A DNA stretch of 43,433 nucleotides from a virus, in the IMG/VR virus record IMGVR_UViG_3300031997_000023, positions 1 to 43,433 of that record. One strand, written 5' to 3'. The notes beneath the pieces were generated by a model. The model searched no databases. It was not told the DNA's origin and worked only from the letters and a program-made list of their open reading frames with translations. Of this stretch, positions 28,383 to 37,288 are shown in pieces. Made by a program: the position numbers and the translations under genes. Position 1 is the first letter of the stretch. The number at the start of each line of letters is the position of its first letter.

Positions 28383-31300
28383 ATGCAAAATTTCCTATAT
28401 AAGAATTCAGCAAAAGTCTCCCCGCTCTCTGCAAGTCCTTCTTTTTTATACGCCATCTGCGCTTCTTCTTGAGATTTATATCCCGCTTGTTCCGGCGTCG
28501 TCTCCCCCACCTTGACCTCGGTCGGCTTGGCGACAAACAAGTCCGGTTGTTGTTTCTCTTCCGGCTTGGCGGTGGTGGCTTCTGGTTTGGCTGGGGTTTC
28601 TTTAATGGCCGCATCTACCCATTCCCGGATTTTTTCTTTTCCGTGGGTCTCCATAGACTTTTCTGCACTCTCAATGGCATCTTTTCTTATTCTTCCTTTG
28701 CCAATAGCTAATCCGGTCTTTGGCTCAACGATATAATAACTACCCTTGATTCCGTTGGGGTTTTTCGCCTGTCTTATAAAAAGACCGGGGAATTCTTCCC
28801 ATCCTTTAACTGAAATAGGCTTGGCCCCTTCAGCCTTTACCCACTTGGGATTACTTATTGTTCCATCCAAATTATAAAAATCTTTTGTCACCTTGGCGGT
28901 TTCCGGTGAAGGGATAGAAGATGACATTGCCTTCTTTGCATCTTCAAATGTCATGGATGCTCCGCCATTTAGTGAGACTCTTTTCTTCTTTGGATAAACA
29001 AACGCAATGCGTCCCGTCTTCCTGTATTCATTTGCCAACGACTCAACTTCTTCAAGTGATACTGTTGGAGACTTAGCTAATTTTGTTCCTTCTATTGCTT
29101 GTGATAACTTTGGTAACGCCAATTCTCCAATCACCTCACCTGGAATCTTGGCGGTCTCCGGTGCAGTCTTGACAGGAGGCGTCTCACCCCGCACCGGCTC
29201 GCCCGCCTTGGCAACCATGGCCTTCTTTGACTCAAACTCATGCCGGAACCGCTTGATTGCCGCCTTGAGTTCACCTTTTGTCTTCAACCTTGACGGCGCC
29301 GGGTGGTTAAGCGTACCCAATTCAGCCTGAAGTTCCTTGATTGTCTCTCCGGCTGACTTCTTGGCTGGTGCTGACTTCTCCTTGATGACGGTGAAATCTT
29401 CGTCAAGCCTAGCGTTCTTGATCAATTCTCCGCTTTTCTCATCTTTGATATGAAAGTATCCTTCACCCTCATCGGAGATTACCTTGGCTGTCCTTGGAGT
29501 CTTGCCAATTCTGACCCTCTTGCCAACTACCGTTTCTGACGCCTTTCCGCCCTCCAGCGTGGCCTGTTTGGCGGGTGTAGTGGGGGGGGGTGCTAGGGTG
29601 GTAGCCTCTTCTGCTTCAGCCCTTCCTTGGGCGTCCTGCGCCTCTTGTTTCCTGCGGGCAATCTGGCTGGCCCAGAAGAGTTCCCCGTCACCGTCGCCTT
29701 TCTTGCTCTGTTTGTTCTTCCCGGTATAGAGTTGAACCGCCTTAACTGGATCAAGCCCAAGACTTTCCGCATGCTTTACAAGATTCTGTCCTATCTTTTT
29801 ATGCCTGGAATCTTCACGGACAACAATGTCAACCCCTTCAGCTTCACCCTTTTTGTTGGTTTGAATTGCCAGAGAGCCGTTTATCTTGCCATCCTGATCA
29901 CGGCTTACGATGGCAATGGTGTCAGGGACTCTGGAAGCCTCTTCTGCCATTCCCGGCTCACCCTTTTCAACCAGTCCGTGCCGGTCTCTTTCTGTCTCCG
30001 TGCTGAAGGATGGCTTCTTTACATCTCCAGCATTTTCTTGAGATGATCCCGCCGAGACTTCTTCTTTGATCTGTCCGGTTTCTCCGGACACTTGCCGTGG
30101 TTTTTCTTCTTGATTTTCTCCATCTCCGGCAGGTGTTCGTACTCCTTCGTCAACTGGTCGTGTAGCCACTGCGGCATTGTCGCTCTCCTTTGCTTGAATT
30201 ATTGGTACTTCTTTCCCTAACGCTTGACCATCCTTCTTCATTGTTACCCCTGAACCACCACCCAACAAGCCAACGGCAAAAGAAGAAGGCATTACCTCTA
30301 TCCCTTGAATCGAAGCACGGACAACATCCTTCATGTATTCCGTTGGTTTCGTTCCAAGCTTCTCAAGATGTTGAATTGCGGCTTGAGCTGGGTTTTCTGC
30401 CCATTCAGTAGCGGCCTCTGTAAACGCTGAAGACAATGCCCTCTTCAATAATTGTTTTCCAGCCTTCAACCCAAACATTTTATCAAGACTGGTTTTTTCA
30501 AGCTTAGAAACAACAATCCCAAACGCCATAGATTTTAAGGCCGCCTCTTTTTCTCCCATCTTGTTCTTGACCATTTCTTCATACATTGGGGCGGCTTCCA
30601 TGGTTGCCCCAGCAATAGACATGGGAAGCGTTCCCTTTCCGGGAAGAATTTTCCCACCGGCATAAGCAAGGAAAATAGACGTTAATGCGTTCGGTATCCC
30701 TTCTGCCCAGTATTGAGGTGTAACCAAAAGCCTTGGCTCTTCCAAAACTTTTCCAGTTGGGAATGCCTCTTCATACATCTTGGAGATTTCTTCACCCTTT
30801 TCAAAAATCTTCTTGCCGGGCTTTGACATGGCGGCTCTCAATTTTTCATTATATGGGCTGACAACAGTAGCCTGTTTTGCGGCTTCCTCGTTTGGAATTC
30901 CTTCCTTTCTCAACTTTTCATATTTTGTCGCATCAATTCCCGGCTCGGTTGTAAAAAGATCAGCGATGCGATTACCAAGAAAATCGAGGACTCCTCCAGC
31001 CGTTTGAACTCCACTTGACGCCAGCCCCTTCCCCACGCCAACAGAAACACTCATCGGGAGTGATCGTTGTTTCATCAATGTTCGTGGGGTCTGAATCTGT
31101 GGCTGTGCCTGCGGCTGTACCACCTGAGCCGGTCTCGGTCCGGTCGGAACCTGACCCGGCATCGGCGCCTGTGGCTGGGCTGGCTGTACCGGATCGGGCT
31201 TGGAGGGTTGAAGAGTAGCCGACATTCTCGCATTGGTCACGATGTCCGTCCATTCGTTCAGCTTGTCGGGTACAACGTTGGCCGCATTGTTAAGCATCTC

Positions 31301-31786
31301 TTTGGCTCTAAACCCAAATCCCGTTGGAAGATCGGCTGGATTCTGTAGCGGGGTTACTTTGTTTCCAATCGCTTCCCCGACAATACGTCCAGTTGTTCCA
31401 AGCTTCATGCTTTCTGGTAGCAATTCTCTTCCCCCGTATTTCTCTTGATATGCCTTGTACCCTTGAATCTGTTTGGGATTTCTTCCCAACCGCTCCACTT
31501 CCGAGAGAGCATTCCACTCCCCTTCGGTGAAGAAGTTCTGTTTTGGATCGTCTTGTTTCTTGGGGGGCTTGGAGTAGACGGGCTTTCCAAACTCACTCAT
31601 CCCAGCCGTCCACTCATTTAATTTTCCAAGTGGAAGCTGAACCTTTTTCCCATTATGATAGAATGACCCATAGGCAGACACAATCCCAATGTCGCCATTC
31701 TCTTCAACTTGCTTTTTGAACTCTTCTATCTTGTCGTCAGGGACAAAGAGTTTCTGCTTCCGTTTATCATCCCAATAAAGCGGCAT
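28379..31786 (-). CDS. Polyvalent internal virion protein with GNAT-like domain, 1135 residues
   Basis: Starts MPLYWDDKRKQKLFVPDDK after AAGGGG. A Gln/Pro-rich linker (residues ~195-240) precedes helical, mildly hydrophobic regions (ALTSIFLAYAGGKILPG; FAVGLLGGGSGV). At about 640-700 there is an acetyltransferase-like segment: TIAIVSRDQDGKINGSLAIQ, then VDIVVREDSRHKKIGQNLV, with the R/K-x-x-G-x-G/N loop seen as HKKIGQNL. Repeated Ala/Pro/Lys linkers separate further small domains to the C-terminus. Multi-domain proteins of this kind are carried in heads and delivered with the DNA. Individual domains beyond the GNAT-like one are not named. Confidence 0.6.
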   Translation of the reverse strand: MPLYWDDKRKQKLFVPDDKIEEFKKQVEENGDIGIVSAYGSFYHNGKKVQLPLGKLNEWTAGMSEFGKPVYSKPPKKQDDPKQNFFTEGEWNALSEVERLGRNPKQIQGYKAYQEKYGGRELLPESMKLGTTGRIVGEAIGNKVTPLQNPADLPTGFGFRAKEMLNNAANVVPDKLNEWTDIVTNARMSATLQPSKPDPVQPAQPQAPMPGQVPTGPRPAQVVQPQAQPQIQTPRTLMKQRSLPMSVSVGVGKGLASSGVQTAGGVLDFLGNRIADLFTTEPGIDATKYEKLRKEGIPNEEAAKQATVVSPYNEKLRAAMSKPGKKIFEKGEEISKMYEEAFPTGKVLEEPRLLVTPQYWAEGIPNALTSIFLAYAGGKILPGKGTLPMSIAGATMEAAPMYEEMVKNKMGEKEAALKSMAFGIVVSKLEKTSLDKMFGLKAGKQLLKRALSSAFTEAATEWAENPAQAAIQHLEKLGTKPTEYMKDVVRASIQGIEVMPSSFAVGLLGGGSGVTMKKDGQALGKEVPIIQAKESDNAAVATRPVDEGVRTPAGDGENQEEKPRQVSGETGQIKEEVSAGSSQENAGDVKKPSFSTETERDRHGLVEKGEPGMAEEASRVPDTIAIVSRDQDGKINGSLAIQTNKKGEAEGVDIVVREDSRHKKIGQNLVKHAESLGLDPVKAVQLYTGKNKQSKKGDGDGELFWASQIARRKQEAQDAQGRAEAEEATTLAPPPTTPAKQATLEGGKASETVVGKRVRIGKTPRTAKVISDEGEGYFHIKDEKSGELIKNARLDEDFTVIKEKSAPAKKSAGETIKELQAELGTLNHPAPSRLKTKGELKAAIKRFRHEFESKKAMVAKAGEPVRGETPPVKTAPETAKIPGEVIGELALPKLSQAIEGTKLAKSPTVSLEEVESLANEYRKTGRIAFVYPKKKRVSLNGGASMTFEDAKKAMSSSIPSPETAKVTKDFYNLDGTISNPKWVKAEGAKPISVKGWEEFPGLFIRQAKNPNGIKGSYYIVEPKTGLAIGKGRIRKDAIESAEKSMETHGKEKIREWVDAAIKETPAKPEATTAKPEEKQQPDLFVAKPTEVKVGETTPEQAGYKSQEEAQMAYKKEGLAESGETFAEFLYRKFCI

Positions 31787-31804
31787 TATGCTTTACCCCT
31801 TAAT

Positions 31805-32191
31805 TCATTCACCTTGACCATAAATTGCGTAGTTTCCGTATGGGTTCTTTTTCCTCTGTTCTGCTTCAGCCGTCTGATTCGCCGTCTGCGCCTGAGTCAG
31901 CAAGTCATTAAGCTGTTGCGACTTCTGCTGATTGTAGCCCGTCACGGCTGACCCGGCACCAGCACCTACTCCCGCAATCGCATTTCCTACTTGACTTACG
32001 GGAACCTGAACGGGGCTTGGCGCTCTTGCGGCCACGCCTTGTCCCATATTCATCAGAGCTTGTGCAAGCTCCATTTGCCTCTGTTTCTTGTTCTCTTTCT
32101 TTTGTTCCTTTCGTGCTTTCTCTCCACTAAAGCCCTGATAAACTGCACCCGCCGCCGCGATAATTCCCGGTAAAGCCGCTATCCATGCCAT
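31805..32191 (-). CDS. Small internal virion protein, 128 residues
   Basis: Begins MAWIAALPGIIAAAGAVYQG, a hydrophobic N-terminus, then a basic coiled coil (KARKEQKKENKKQRQ), a Gly/Ala-rich middle (VGNAIAGVGAGAGSAVTGYN) and Gln-rich tail. The profile is like T7 gp14-type ejection proteins that form the outer-membrane channel. AAGGAG precedes the ATG with an 8-base gap. Confidence 0.6.
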   Translation of the reverse strand: MAWIAALPGIIAAAGAVYQGFSGEKARKEQKKENKKQRQMELAQALMNMGQGVAARAPSPVQVPVSQVGNAIAGVGAGAGSAVTGYNQQKSQQLNDLLTQAQTANQTAEAEQRKKNPYGNYAIYGQGE

Positions 32192-32221
32192 GTTTATTCT
32201 CCTTCGTTTATGTGTTTATTG

Positions 32222-33238
32222 TTAAGAATTTGCCGCCGCCGTCATCTGATTCAATCCCTGTTGTGTTAAGGCCAACATCTGCTGGTTCATCCTGTTCTGG
32301 AAGTCGGTCTGCGCCAAGTTCTGCATCGTGGTCATGTAATCCAGACCAGACCTTGAAGTGTCAATCGGCTGACCAGCCTGTTGAGTCTGTACGCCCGGCA
32401 TTGACATTCCAGTCTGTCCGGCCTTCATGGTCGTCAACGGCGCACCCATGATCGTGGAGAATGGGTTCACTGACCGTGCCTGTTCTTGGCCCAAGAAGCT
32501 CCCCGCCTTCTGCTGTCGTTCTGTCCCCAAGGCCCGGCCAGAGAGTGACTTCTTGACTGCCTCAAGATTGGCAGAACTCTGCCCGCCAGACATGCCTCTG
32601 GCCGCCTGTGCAGACCTGACGTTCTGTTCCGCCGCCCTTGCCTGACTTGACGTCAACTGCTCGCCCATGCCAAGCTCTTCTGCAATCTGCTGGCGCAAGG
32701 TGTTTCGCATGGCCGTAGTTCCCGGACTCTCAGCAGACTCAAGGATTCCCGGTATCTGTCCTGACAACCTCGACACATCCCCAAACTGTGCCGTCAAGTC
32801 CTGGCCTCGCATCTGCTCGGCAAGTGACTGGAATTTGCCCTGATACTGATTCGCCAAGTCCAAATCCAACTGGTACTGCTGGGGAAGGAATTTCTTCTGG
32901 AGATCGTAGTTAAGCTGGGTCTGAAGCGGGAGGTACTTCAACTGGGCTTCATACTGGGCATTGGCAAGGGCCGTCATGATGTCCATGTAATTGCTTCCAT
33001 AATCGGCCATGCCACCGGAAAGGTCGGAGCCTCCTTCTTCGCCACCACCACCGGACCCGACATCAGAAGAAGGCTTGGGTTTTTTATCATATACGGCTTG
33101 CGCCGCAGTGGTTGCCGCGCCCAACGGATTAGAAAGCCATTGTAGGGTAGAAGGAGGACGTTTTACACCAGCCGCATCAAACAATCCCTGTTCCGGATGC
33201 GTTAAAATCGTACCTATGTCTCTAATACTTAATCCCAT
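32222..33238 (-). CDS. Gln-rich internal virion protein, 338 residues
   Basis: MGLSIRDIGTILTHPEQG start; a GTG one codon upstream is possible. A Gly/Ser-rich linker (VGSGGGGEEGGSDLSGG) leads to a long Gln/Leu/Tyr-rich helical region (QYEAQLKYLPLQTQLNYDLQ) and ends FQNRMNQQMLALTQQGLNQM. High Gln and helical content match podovirus ejection proteins. It is encoded just before the 128-residue internal protein. Confidence 0.6.
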   Translation of the reverse strand: MGLSIRDIGTILTHPEQGLFDAAGVKRPPSTLQWLSNPLGAATTAAQAVYDKKPKPSSDVGSGGGGEEGGSDLSGGMADYGSNYMDIMTALANAQYEAQLKYLPLQTQLNYDLQKKFLPQQYQLDLDLANQYQGKFQSLAEQMRGQDLTAQFGDVSRLSGQIPGILESAESPGTTAMRNTLRQQIAEELGMGEQLTSSQARAAEQNVRSAQAARGMSGGQSSANLEAVKKSLSGRALGTERQQKAGSFLGQEQARSVNPFSTIMGAPLTTMKAGQTGMSMPGVQTQQAGQPIDTSRSGLDYMTTMQNLAQTDFQNRMNQQMLALTQQGLNQMTAAANS

Positions 33239-33245
33239 CACACAC

Positions 33246-33725
33246 CTACTTTCTTATTCTTCTTGTGGCGTACTTCCAAAACGCGCCAAGATCAACGCCA
33301 GCATGAATACATTTTCGCTCAAACCATTTACCGCCACCAAAGAGTTTCCCTTCAGCCTCAACCATTTCCTCAAGCAAATCGTTCGCCTCAAACCGGTTCA
33401 GGTACGTCTTTTGGAATGGCGCATGGACAACTTGTTTCATCCATAAGTAACCGTACTCACATGCCGAATCGTGGAAACAGTACGACGCCAGAAACTTGTC
33501 TTTGGGAAAGAACAACTGTAAGGTCATCGGCGTACTACCTTCATCCGTCTTTAAGTGCAAGTCCGGCTCCCACGTCTGGCCTTTGTTATCAACATACATC
33601 AGCGGTGTTGACGGTTTTAGTCGGAACTCATACATGGGCTTGGCAAAGAAAAAAAGGTATGTCTTGTTCCGATCACGGATAAGCTCAAATCCTTCGCCCT
33701 CTTTCGGATGTATGAAGAAACCCAT
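33246..33725 (-). CDS. DUF1353-like protein, 159 residues
   Basis: DLHLKTDEGSTPMTLQLFF, ASYCFHDSACEYGYLWMK, FEANDLLEEMVEAEG and IHAGVDLGAFWKYA line up with the DUF1353 pattern (D-G-x-S-x-P, H-D near the centre, D-x-x-F/L, and the final g-x-x-W/F). DUF1353 proteins occur in phage tail and lysis regions; a peptidase-type activity has been suggested for relatives but I cannot confirm it. It ends five bases before the next frame. Confidence 0.65.
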   Translation of the reverse strand: MGFFIHPKEGEGFELIRDRNKTYLFFFAKPMYEFRLKPSTPLMYVDNKGQTWEPDLHLKTDEGSTPMTLQLFFPKDKFLASYCFHDSACEYGYLWMKQVVHAPFQKTYLNRFEANDLLEEMVEAEGKLFGGGKWFERKCIHAGVDLGAFWKYATRRIRK

Positions 33726-33728
33726 GGC

Positions 33729-34208
33729 CTACTTCCTTGTTACGTCAATGCAGTTACTTCTCATCTTGCCGTCCACGCTGACAATCATCGTCTTGACAGG
33801 AATGCCAGACTCAGGCATCGAGTGACCGCCATAGCCGTTGATCACGTTCTCCAGCCCCTTGGTGCTCTGGCCGCCTTTACGCCACCAGTCAAACTTTCCG
33901 CCCGTCCATTCTCCATCCCTGACATAAAACAAACAGCAAATCGCGTCAACCGGCTTTACGCCATCCTTCACCGGCCATGAATAGAGCTTGTACTGTGTGA
34001 AAATCTTGTCTCCGCTCATAATCGCCGACACCAGTATCTCTTGCCGTGTCGCCTTGCTGTAATTGGAACCAAGCCATTTCACCGTCGCCAGAAATTCTAC
34101 GTCGTCAGGAATCACGGGTTCCGGTTTTGGGTCGGGCTTCGGAATAACTTCATCCTTCTTGTCTTTCCAGAACGCCAGCCAGCCGAGAATCTTTTTAATC
34201 CAGTTCAT
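33729..34208 (-). CDS. Hypothetical 159-residue protein with amphipathic N-terminus
   Basis: MNWIKKILGWLAFWKDKKDE is an amphipathic, Trp-rich N-terminus followed by a Pro/Lys/Asp linker (VIPKPDPKPEPVIPDD) and a folded C-terminal domain with VDAICCLFYVRDGEW and a Gly/His segment (VINGYGGHSMPESG). It could be membrane-attached by its first helix. It lies in the block where lysis genes would be expected, and might be the missing lytic enzyme, but no known lysozyme or amidase motif is visible. Confidence 0.5.
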   Translation of the reverse strand: MNWIKKILGWLAFWKDKKDEVIPKPDPKPEPVIPDDVEFLATVKWLGSNYSKATRQEILVSAIMSGDKIFTQYKLYSWPVKDGVKPVDAICCLFYVRDGEWTGGKFDWWRKGGQSTKGLENVINGYGGHSMPESGIPVKTMIVSVDGKMRSNCIDVTRK

Positions 34209-34211
34209 TGA

Positions 34212-34388
34212 TTACCTTTCTCCTGAAACCCACCATTTCGCGCCGGTAAGAATCCAGTCCGGCGTGTAGGACATCCGCGTTTTATAGCCTCTGCACTTCA
34301 AGCCGTATGCGTAGGCCCACGCAATAGTCTTGATCATAAATCCCTTGCTAACTTTATCATGCCTTACGTCACCACTGTGATCTGTCAT
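34212..34388 (-). CDS. Small basic protein, 58 residues
   Basis: MTDHSGDVRHDKVSKGFMIK, then IAWAYAYGLKCRGYKTRM and DWILTGAKWWVSGER. Overlaps the lipoprotein stop by ATGA. Trp/Tyr/Lys-rich. No family recognised. Confidence 0.55.
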   Translation of the reverse strand: MTDHSGDVRHDKVSKGFMIKTIAWAYAYGLKCRGYKTRMSYTPDWILTGAKWWVSGER

Positions 34389-34738
34389 TTTGCTCCTTGG
34401 TAGACGTTCCAGCCAGCCGCCCCGTAGCCGCCAGCCGCAATCACCTTGTAAAGCGTTGACCGATGCTTGGGAAAGTACAGCCCGTAGATGTAGGCCGCCC
34501 CCAAAATCGCCGTCTTACCAGCAATCAGGCTCCCGGTATCTTCAGGGTTATGCCACAAAGGATTCTGCTCTGCCCCGCCCTGATCCAATGCCCAACTGGT
34601 AGACAGCACATCCAAGCTCTGCCCGATAATAGCCTGACTGAACCACATCTTTTCACTGCGAGTATATGGCCGGTACGGGTCAAAACTCGCACAACCGCAC
34701 AAGGCCAACACAGCCAGCATAATGCCAAGGTTTTTCAT
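34385..34738 (-). CDS. Putative lipoprotein with membrane segments, 117 residues
   Basis: Signal peptide with lipobox ALCGC (Cys about residue 16). The mature part has SLDVLSTSWALDQGGAEQNP, a motif like the D-x-x-S/T...G-x-E-x-NP of small multi-pass membrane proteins, and later hydrophobic segments (AGKTAILGAAYIYGLYF; VIAAGGYGAAGWNVYQG). It may act in lysis or envelope attachment in a spanin-like setting, though it does not look like a standard spanin. Confidence 0.6.
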   Translation of the reverse strand: MKNLGIMLAVLALCGCASFDPYRPYTRSEKMWFSQAIIGQSLDVLSTSWALDQGGAEQNPLWHNPEDTGSLIAGKTAILGAAYIYGLYFPKHRSTLYKVIAAGGYGAAGWNVYQGAK

Positions 34739-34923
34739 GCGTCCTGATACTCCCCATCTACGATTCCCAGCAAATCACGCGCCTCTCGAATCATAACGCT
34801 TTCAAAACCCTTGCACTTCATCCGAGTGGCAATCTTGACCAGGCACCGGCGAATCTTGCACGCATTGCAGACTTCTTCATTTTCGCCGGATTTCAATTGT
34901 GCGCTGTCTGTCTTGGTCGTCAT
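34735..34923 (-). CDS. Small Cys-containing protein, 62 residues
   Basis: MTTKTDSAQLKSGENEEVCN start, then CNACKIRRCLVKIATRMKC: four cysteines in a short span, basic, followed by a helix (SVMIREARDLLGIVD). Coupled by ATGA on both sides. Possibly zinc-binding. Function unknown. Confidence 0.5.
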   Translation of the reverse strand: MTTKTDSAQLKSGENEEVCNACKIRRCLVKIATRMKCKGFESVMIREARDLLGIVDGEYQDA

Positions 34924-35261
34924 TTGTTCACCACCTGACCCACTGTGGGCGAAGACACTCCGGTCAAAAGACTGATTAGCCGCTCCACGGTCGAAGCGTC
35001 AATCGTAACTTTGCCGGCCAACGCCAAAAGAAACTGTAGTGCCACCAGCCCGACCACGACCATATGCGATATTTCCTTGAAGGTCAGCTTCTTCTTGGCT
35101 TCTGCCGCCGCCCATTTCTCTCTGGAAAATAGAGACCCGTTCTTCTGAATGTCCTCGGTCACTACGGTCAAATGATCAATCTTCTTGTCCGTGGCAGCAC
35201 AAGCGTTTTTCAATTCTCCCACCGTTCCCGCAATCGTTACCAAAGTATCATTGTCGCCCAT
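34920..35261 (-). CDS. Holin-like membrane protein candidate, 113 residues
   Basis: A charged N-terminus (MGDNDTLVTIAGTVGELKNA), a central amphipathic helix, then one clear transmembrane helix (HMVVVGLVALQFLLALAG, about residues 66-83) and a short tail. Size, single span and position downstream of fibres fit a class III-type holin or a tail-associated membrane protein. No endolysin partner is recognised, so this stays tentative. Confidence 0.4.
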   Translation of the reverse strand: MGDNDTLVTIAGTVGELKNACAATDKKIDHLTVVTEDIQKNGSLFSREKWAAAEAKKKLTFKEISHMVVVGLVALQFLLALAGKVTIDASTVERLISLLTGVSSPTVGQVVNK

Positions 35262-35263
35262 GG

Positions 35264-36031
35264 TTATTCCCCATTCTGGCCAAAAACATTTCGCCGCCGA
35301 AATGGGTAAGTCATTGCAATGCCGTTATTCCGCAGGACTTCAATTTCAGCTGCTGTTAAGGCACGATTCCAAACTCCAAGTTCATCAATGGAGCCATCAA
35401 ACCGCCTGGTTGAGCTGTTATATTGTTGACCAACCGTCAATACCCCAGTATCCACACAATAAGAATCGAAAGCGAAATTCGCAGATTGCGTAGTCTTCCC
35501 GTCACAATAAAGATAGAGTTTATCCCCTTCGGCATCACATACAGCCGCAAAGGAATGCCACTCGTTTGACGTAATGACATACTTCCCATCCACAAGGATT
35601 CCATTTCCAGCTTCAGGATCAACCGAATTTGTCATAACAAAAAACTGCAAATTGGTGGCCGCCGACCGGACTTGCACCTGCCACTCACGATTATATCCTG
35701 AACGTGAAATGACCTGTTGCCAATCCGTAGTACGCTGAATATTGAACCAGCCTGCTACTGAGAAACTTTGTTGACCCGTGAAGGTAAAATTTCCGTTGGT
35801 CAAAACCAAACCCTCAGACTCATTCGTCATAAAATATGACGCCATCCGAATTTTTCCATTACTGGCATCAATTGTTCCGGAATAATCATAAAGGTGATTC
35901 GTGGAAAAAGAATCAACCTTAACTTCCCCGTCGGCTTGATCCAGATTCCAATATGCCACTAAACCATCCTTCAGACTACCCTGCGCTGATAGCGCCAGCA
36001 TGAAAAGAAATAATATGAGGTTTCTAATCAT
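35264..36031 (-). CDS. LamG/concanavalin-like domain protein with signal peptide
   Basis: 255 residues. The start MIRNLILFLFMLALSAQG is set by ATGA overlap. After the signal peptide, GLVAYWNLDQADGEVKVDSF, FSVAGWFNIQ, EWHSFAAVCDAEGDKLYLY and FDGSIDELGVWNRALTAAEI are the classic LamG/laminin_G_3 signature. Such domains bind sugars. It is likely a host-glycan binding fibre component or secreted lectin. A signal peptide on a phage LamG protein is unusual. Confidence 0.8.
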   Translation of the reverse strand: MIRNLILFLFMLALSAQGSLKDGLVAYWNLDQADGEVKVDSFSTNHLYDYSGTIDASNGKIRMASYFMTNESEGLVLTNGNFTFTGQQSFSVAGWFNIQRTTDWQQVISRSGYNREWQVQVRSAATNLQFFVMTNSVDPEAGNGILVDGKYVITSNEWHSFAAVCDAEGDKLYLYCDGKTTQSANFAFDSYCVDTGVLTVGQQYNSSTRRFDGSIDELGVWNRALTAAEIEVLRNNGIAMTYPFRRRNVFGQNGE

Positions 36032-37284
36032 TGATATAACCGCCCCTTGACATTGGCCCAGCCGCAAGTCGCTGTTGACGCATTGGTATACAGCACACCA
36101 AACACATCACCCGTAGTGAAATACGGAAGGGTGAAAACCGTATTGGTGGACGTAGTTACCGTCATCGGAATGCCAGCCAAGGCCGATACTCTGGTGGTAT
36201 AACTCTGACCCTGACTACGCTTAATCAAATCGAAATACGGTGAACCATTACAAGAATTACAAACAAGTTCCTCAATGATTCCAGTTCCGGTCATGGCCTT
36301 GCCCCATCGCGGAACGCCAACAAAGCCCCAGACATCAAAGCAATTATCTGCCAGCATAATCCCGGACATAACCACATTAGAAACGATCTTGTTATCAACA
36401 TAGTACTGGGTGGCTGGTTCATTCGTTGCGGAAGGTTCAGAAATCTTTACCTTACCAGCACGAAAGTCATTTGTGGTGCCAATGGTAAAGGTAACATTTC
36501 CGGTTGAACTCTGGCCGTTGATCAGAACCGAAAGATTAGTTGACCCGGCAGAACTTAACATGTTGCTGACTGTTGTAGTATTATTGGAAGCCACAATTAA
36601 ATCTGCCTGCGCTTTATCCAGATCATTAGAGATAGCACTAACATTGGCAATGGTATTGGCTCCAAGATTTGAAACCGTTCCAAGTCCATTAGAAACCACG
36701 ATCATATCGGCCTGTAGTTTATCTGTGTCGTTTGAAACAGCAATCACGTCGGCTTGAACTTTATCCAGATCGTTGGAAATCGCTCCGGCGTCTATGATCA
36801 CCTTTCCATATGCCCCAGTGTTGATTCCTGAATTGGTAATCACATCCGAGGCCAGCAGGAAATTCGACCATGAGTTTCCATCACCCTGCACAGTCCCCTT
36901 TACCACCATATTGGTTACCGTCACGTTGATGTTGGTCGTATAGATATTCGTCACGATCAGGGATTGGTCAATTGTCACGTTCCCACCGACACTCACATTT
37001 CCAGTGATCTGCACATTTCCAGAAATTGCGCCCCCAAACCGGGAATAGTAATTCGTTTCAACATACCCCACACGATTCGAGATGTTGATCTGGCCGTTGG
37101 TCAGGGTCGTTGTCGCAATCCATCGGTTTGACCAAGTAGCCACCACCGTTGACGTGGCAATAAAGCCGTTCGTTTGCCCGGTAAGCTCATTAACTTCTTG
37201 ACTCATATCGGGTGGCATATTTTCAACATTAGCTGATGCCACTACTGCCCAAGACAACAAAGCACTGATCAGTATTTTTTTCAT
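36028..37284 (-). CDS. Fibre-like protein with signal peptide, 418 residues
   Basis: The start MKKILISALLSWAVVASA follows GAGGA and gives a clean signal peptide. Residues ~75-150 are beta-type repeats (ISGNVQITGNVSVGGNVTID). Residues ~165-250 contain repeated ISNDLDKVQADVIAVSN units with 16-20-residue period, a trimeric coiled-coil or beta-prism shaft. The C-terminus has a globular Cys-containing end (IIEELVCNSCNGSPYFDLI). A fibre role is inferred from composition and place. Confidence 0.7.
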   Translation of the reverse strand: MKKILISALLSWAVVASANVENMPPDMSQEVNELTGQTNGFIATSTVVATWSNRWIATTTLTNGQINISNRVGYVETNYYSRFGGAISGNVQITGNVSVGGNVTIDQSLIVTNIYTTNINVTVTNMVVKGTVQGDGNSWSNFLLASDVITNSGINTGAYGKVIIDAGAISNDLDKVQADVIAVSNDTDKLQADMIVVSNGLGTVSNLGANTIANVSAISNDLDKAQADLIVASNNTTTVSNMLSSAGSTNLSVLINGQSSTGNVTFTIGTTNDFRAGKVKISEPSATNEPATQYYVDNKIVSNVVMSGIMLADNCFDVWGFVGVPRWGKAMTGTGIIEELVCNSCNGSPYFDLIKRSQGQSYTTRVSALAGIPMTVTTSTNTVFTLPYFTTGDVFGVLYTNASTATCGWANVKGRLYQ

Positions 37285-37288
37285 TCTG

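Noticed and set aside
29581-29600. Poly-G run as a frameshift or slippage site in the polyvalent gene
   Set aside because: The frame stays open through it and codes an Ala/Pro linker; no alternative frame of value begins there.
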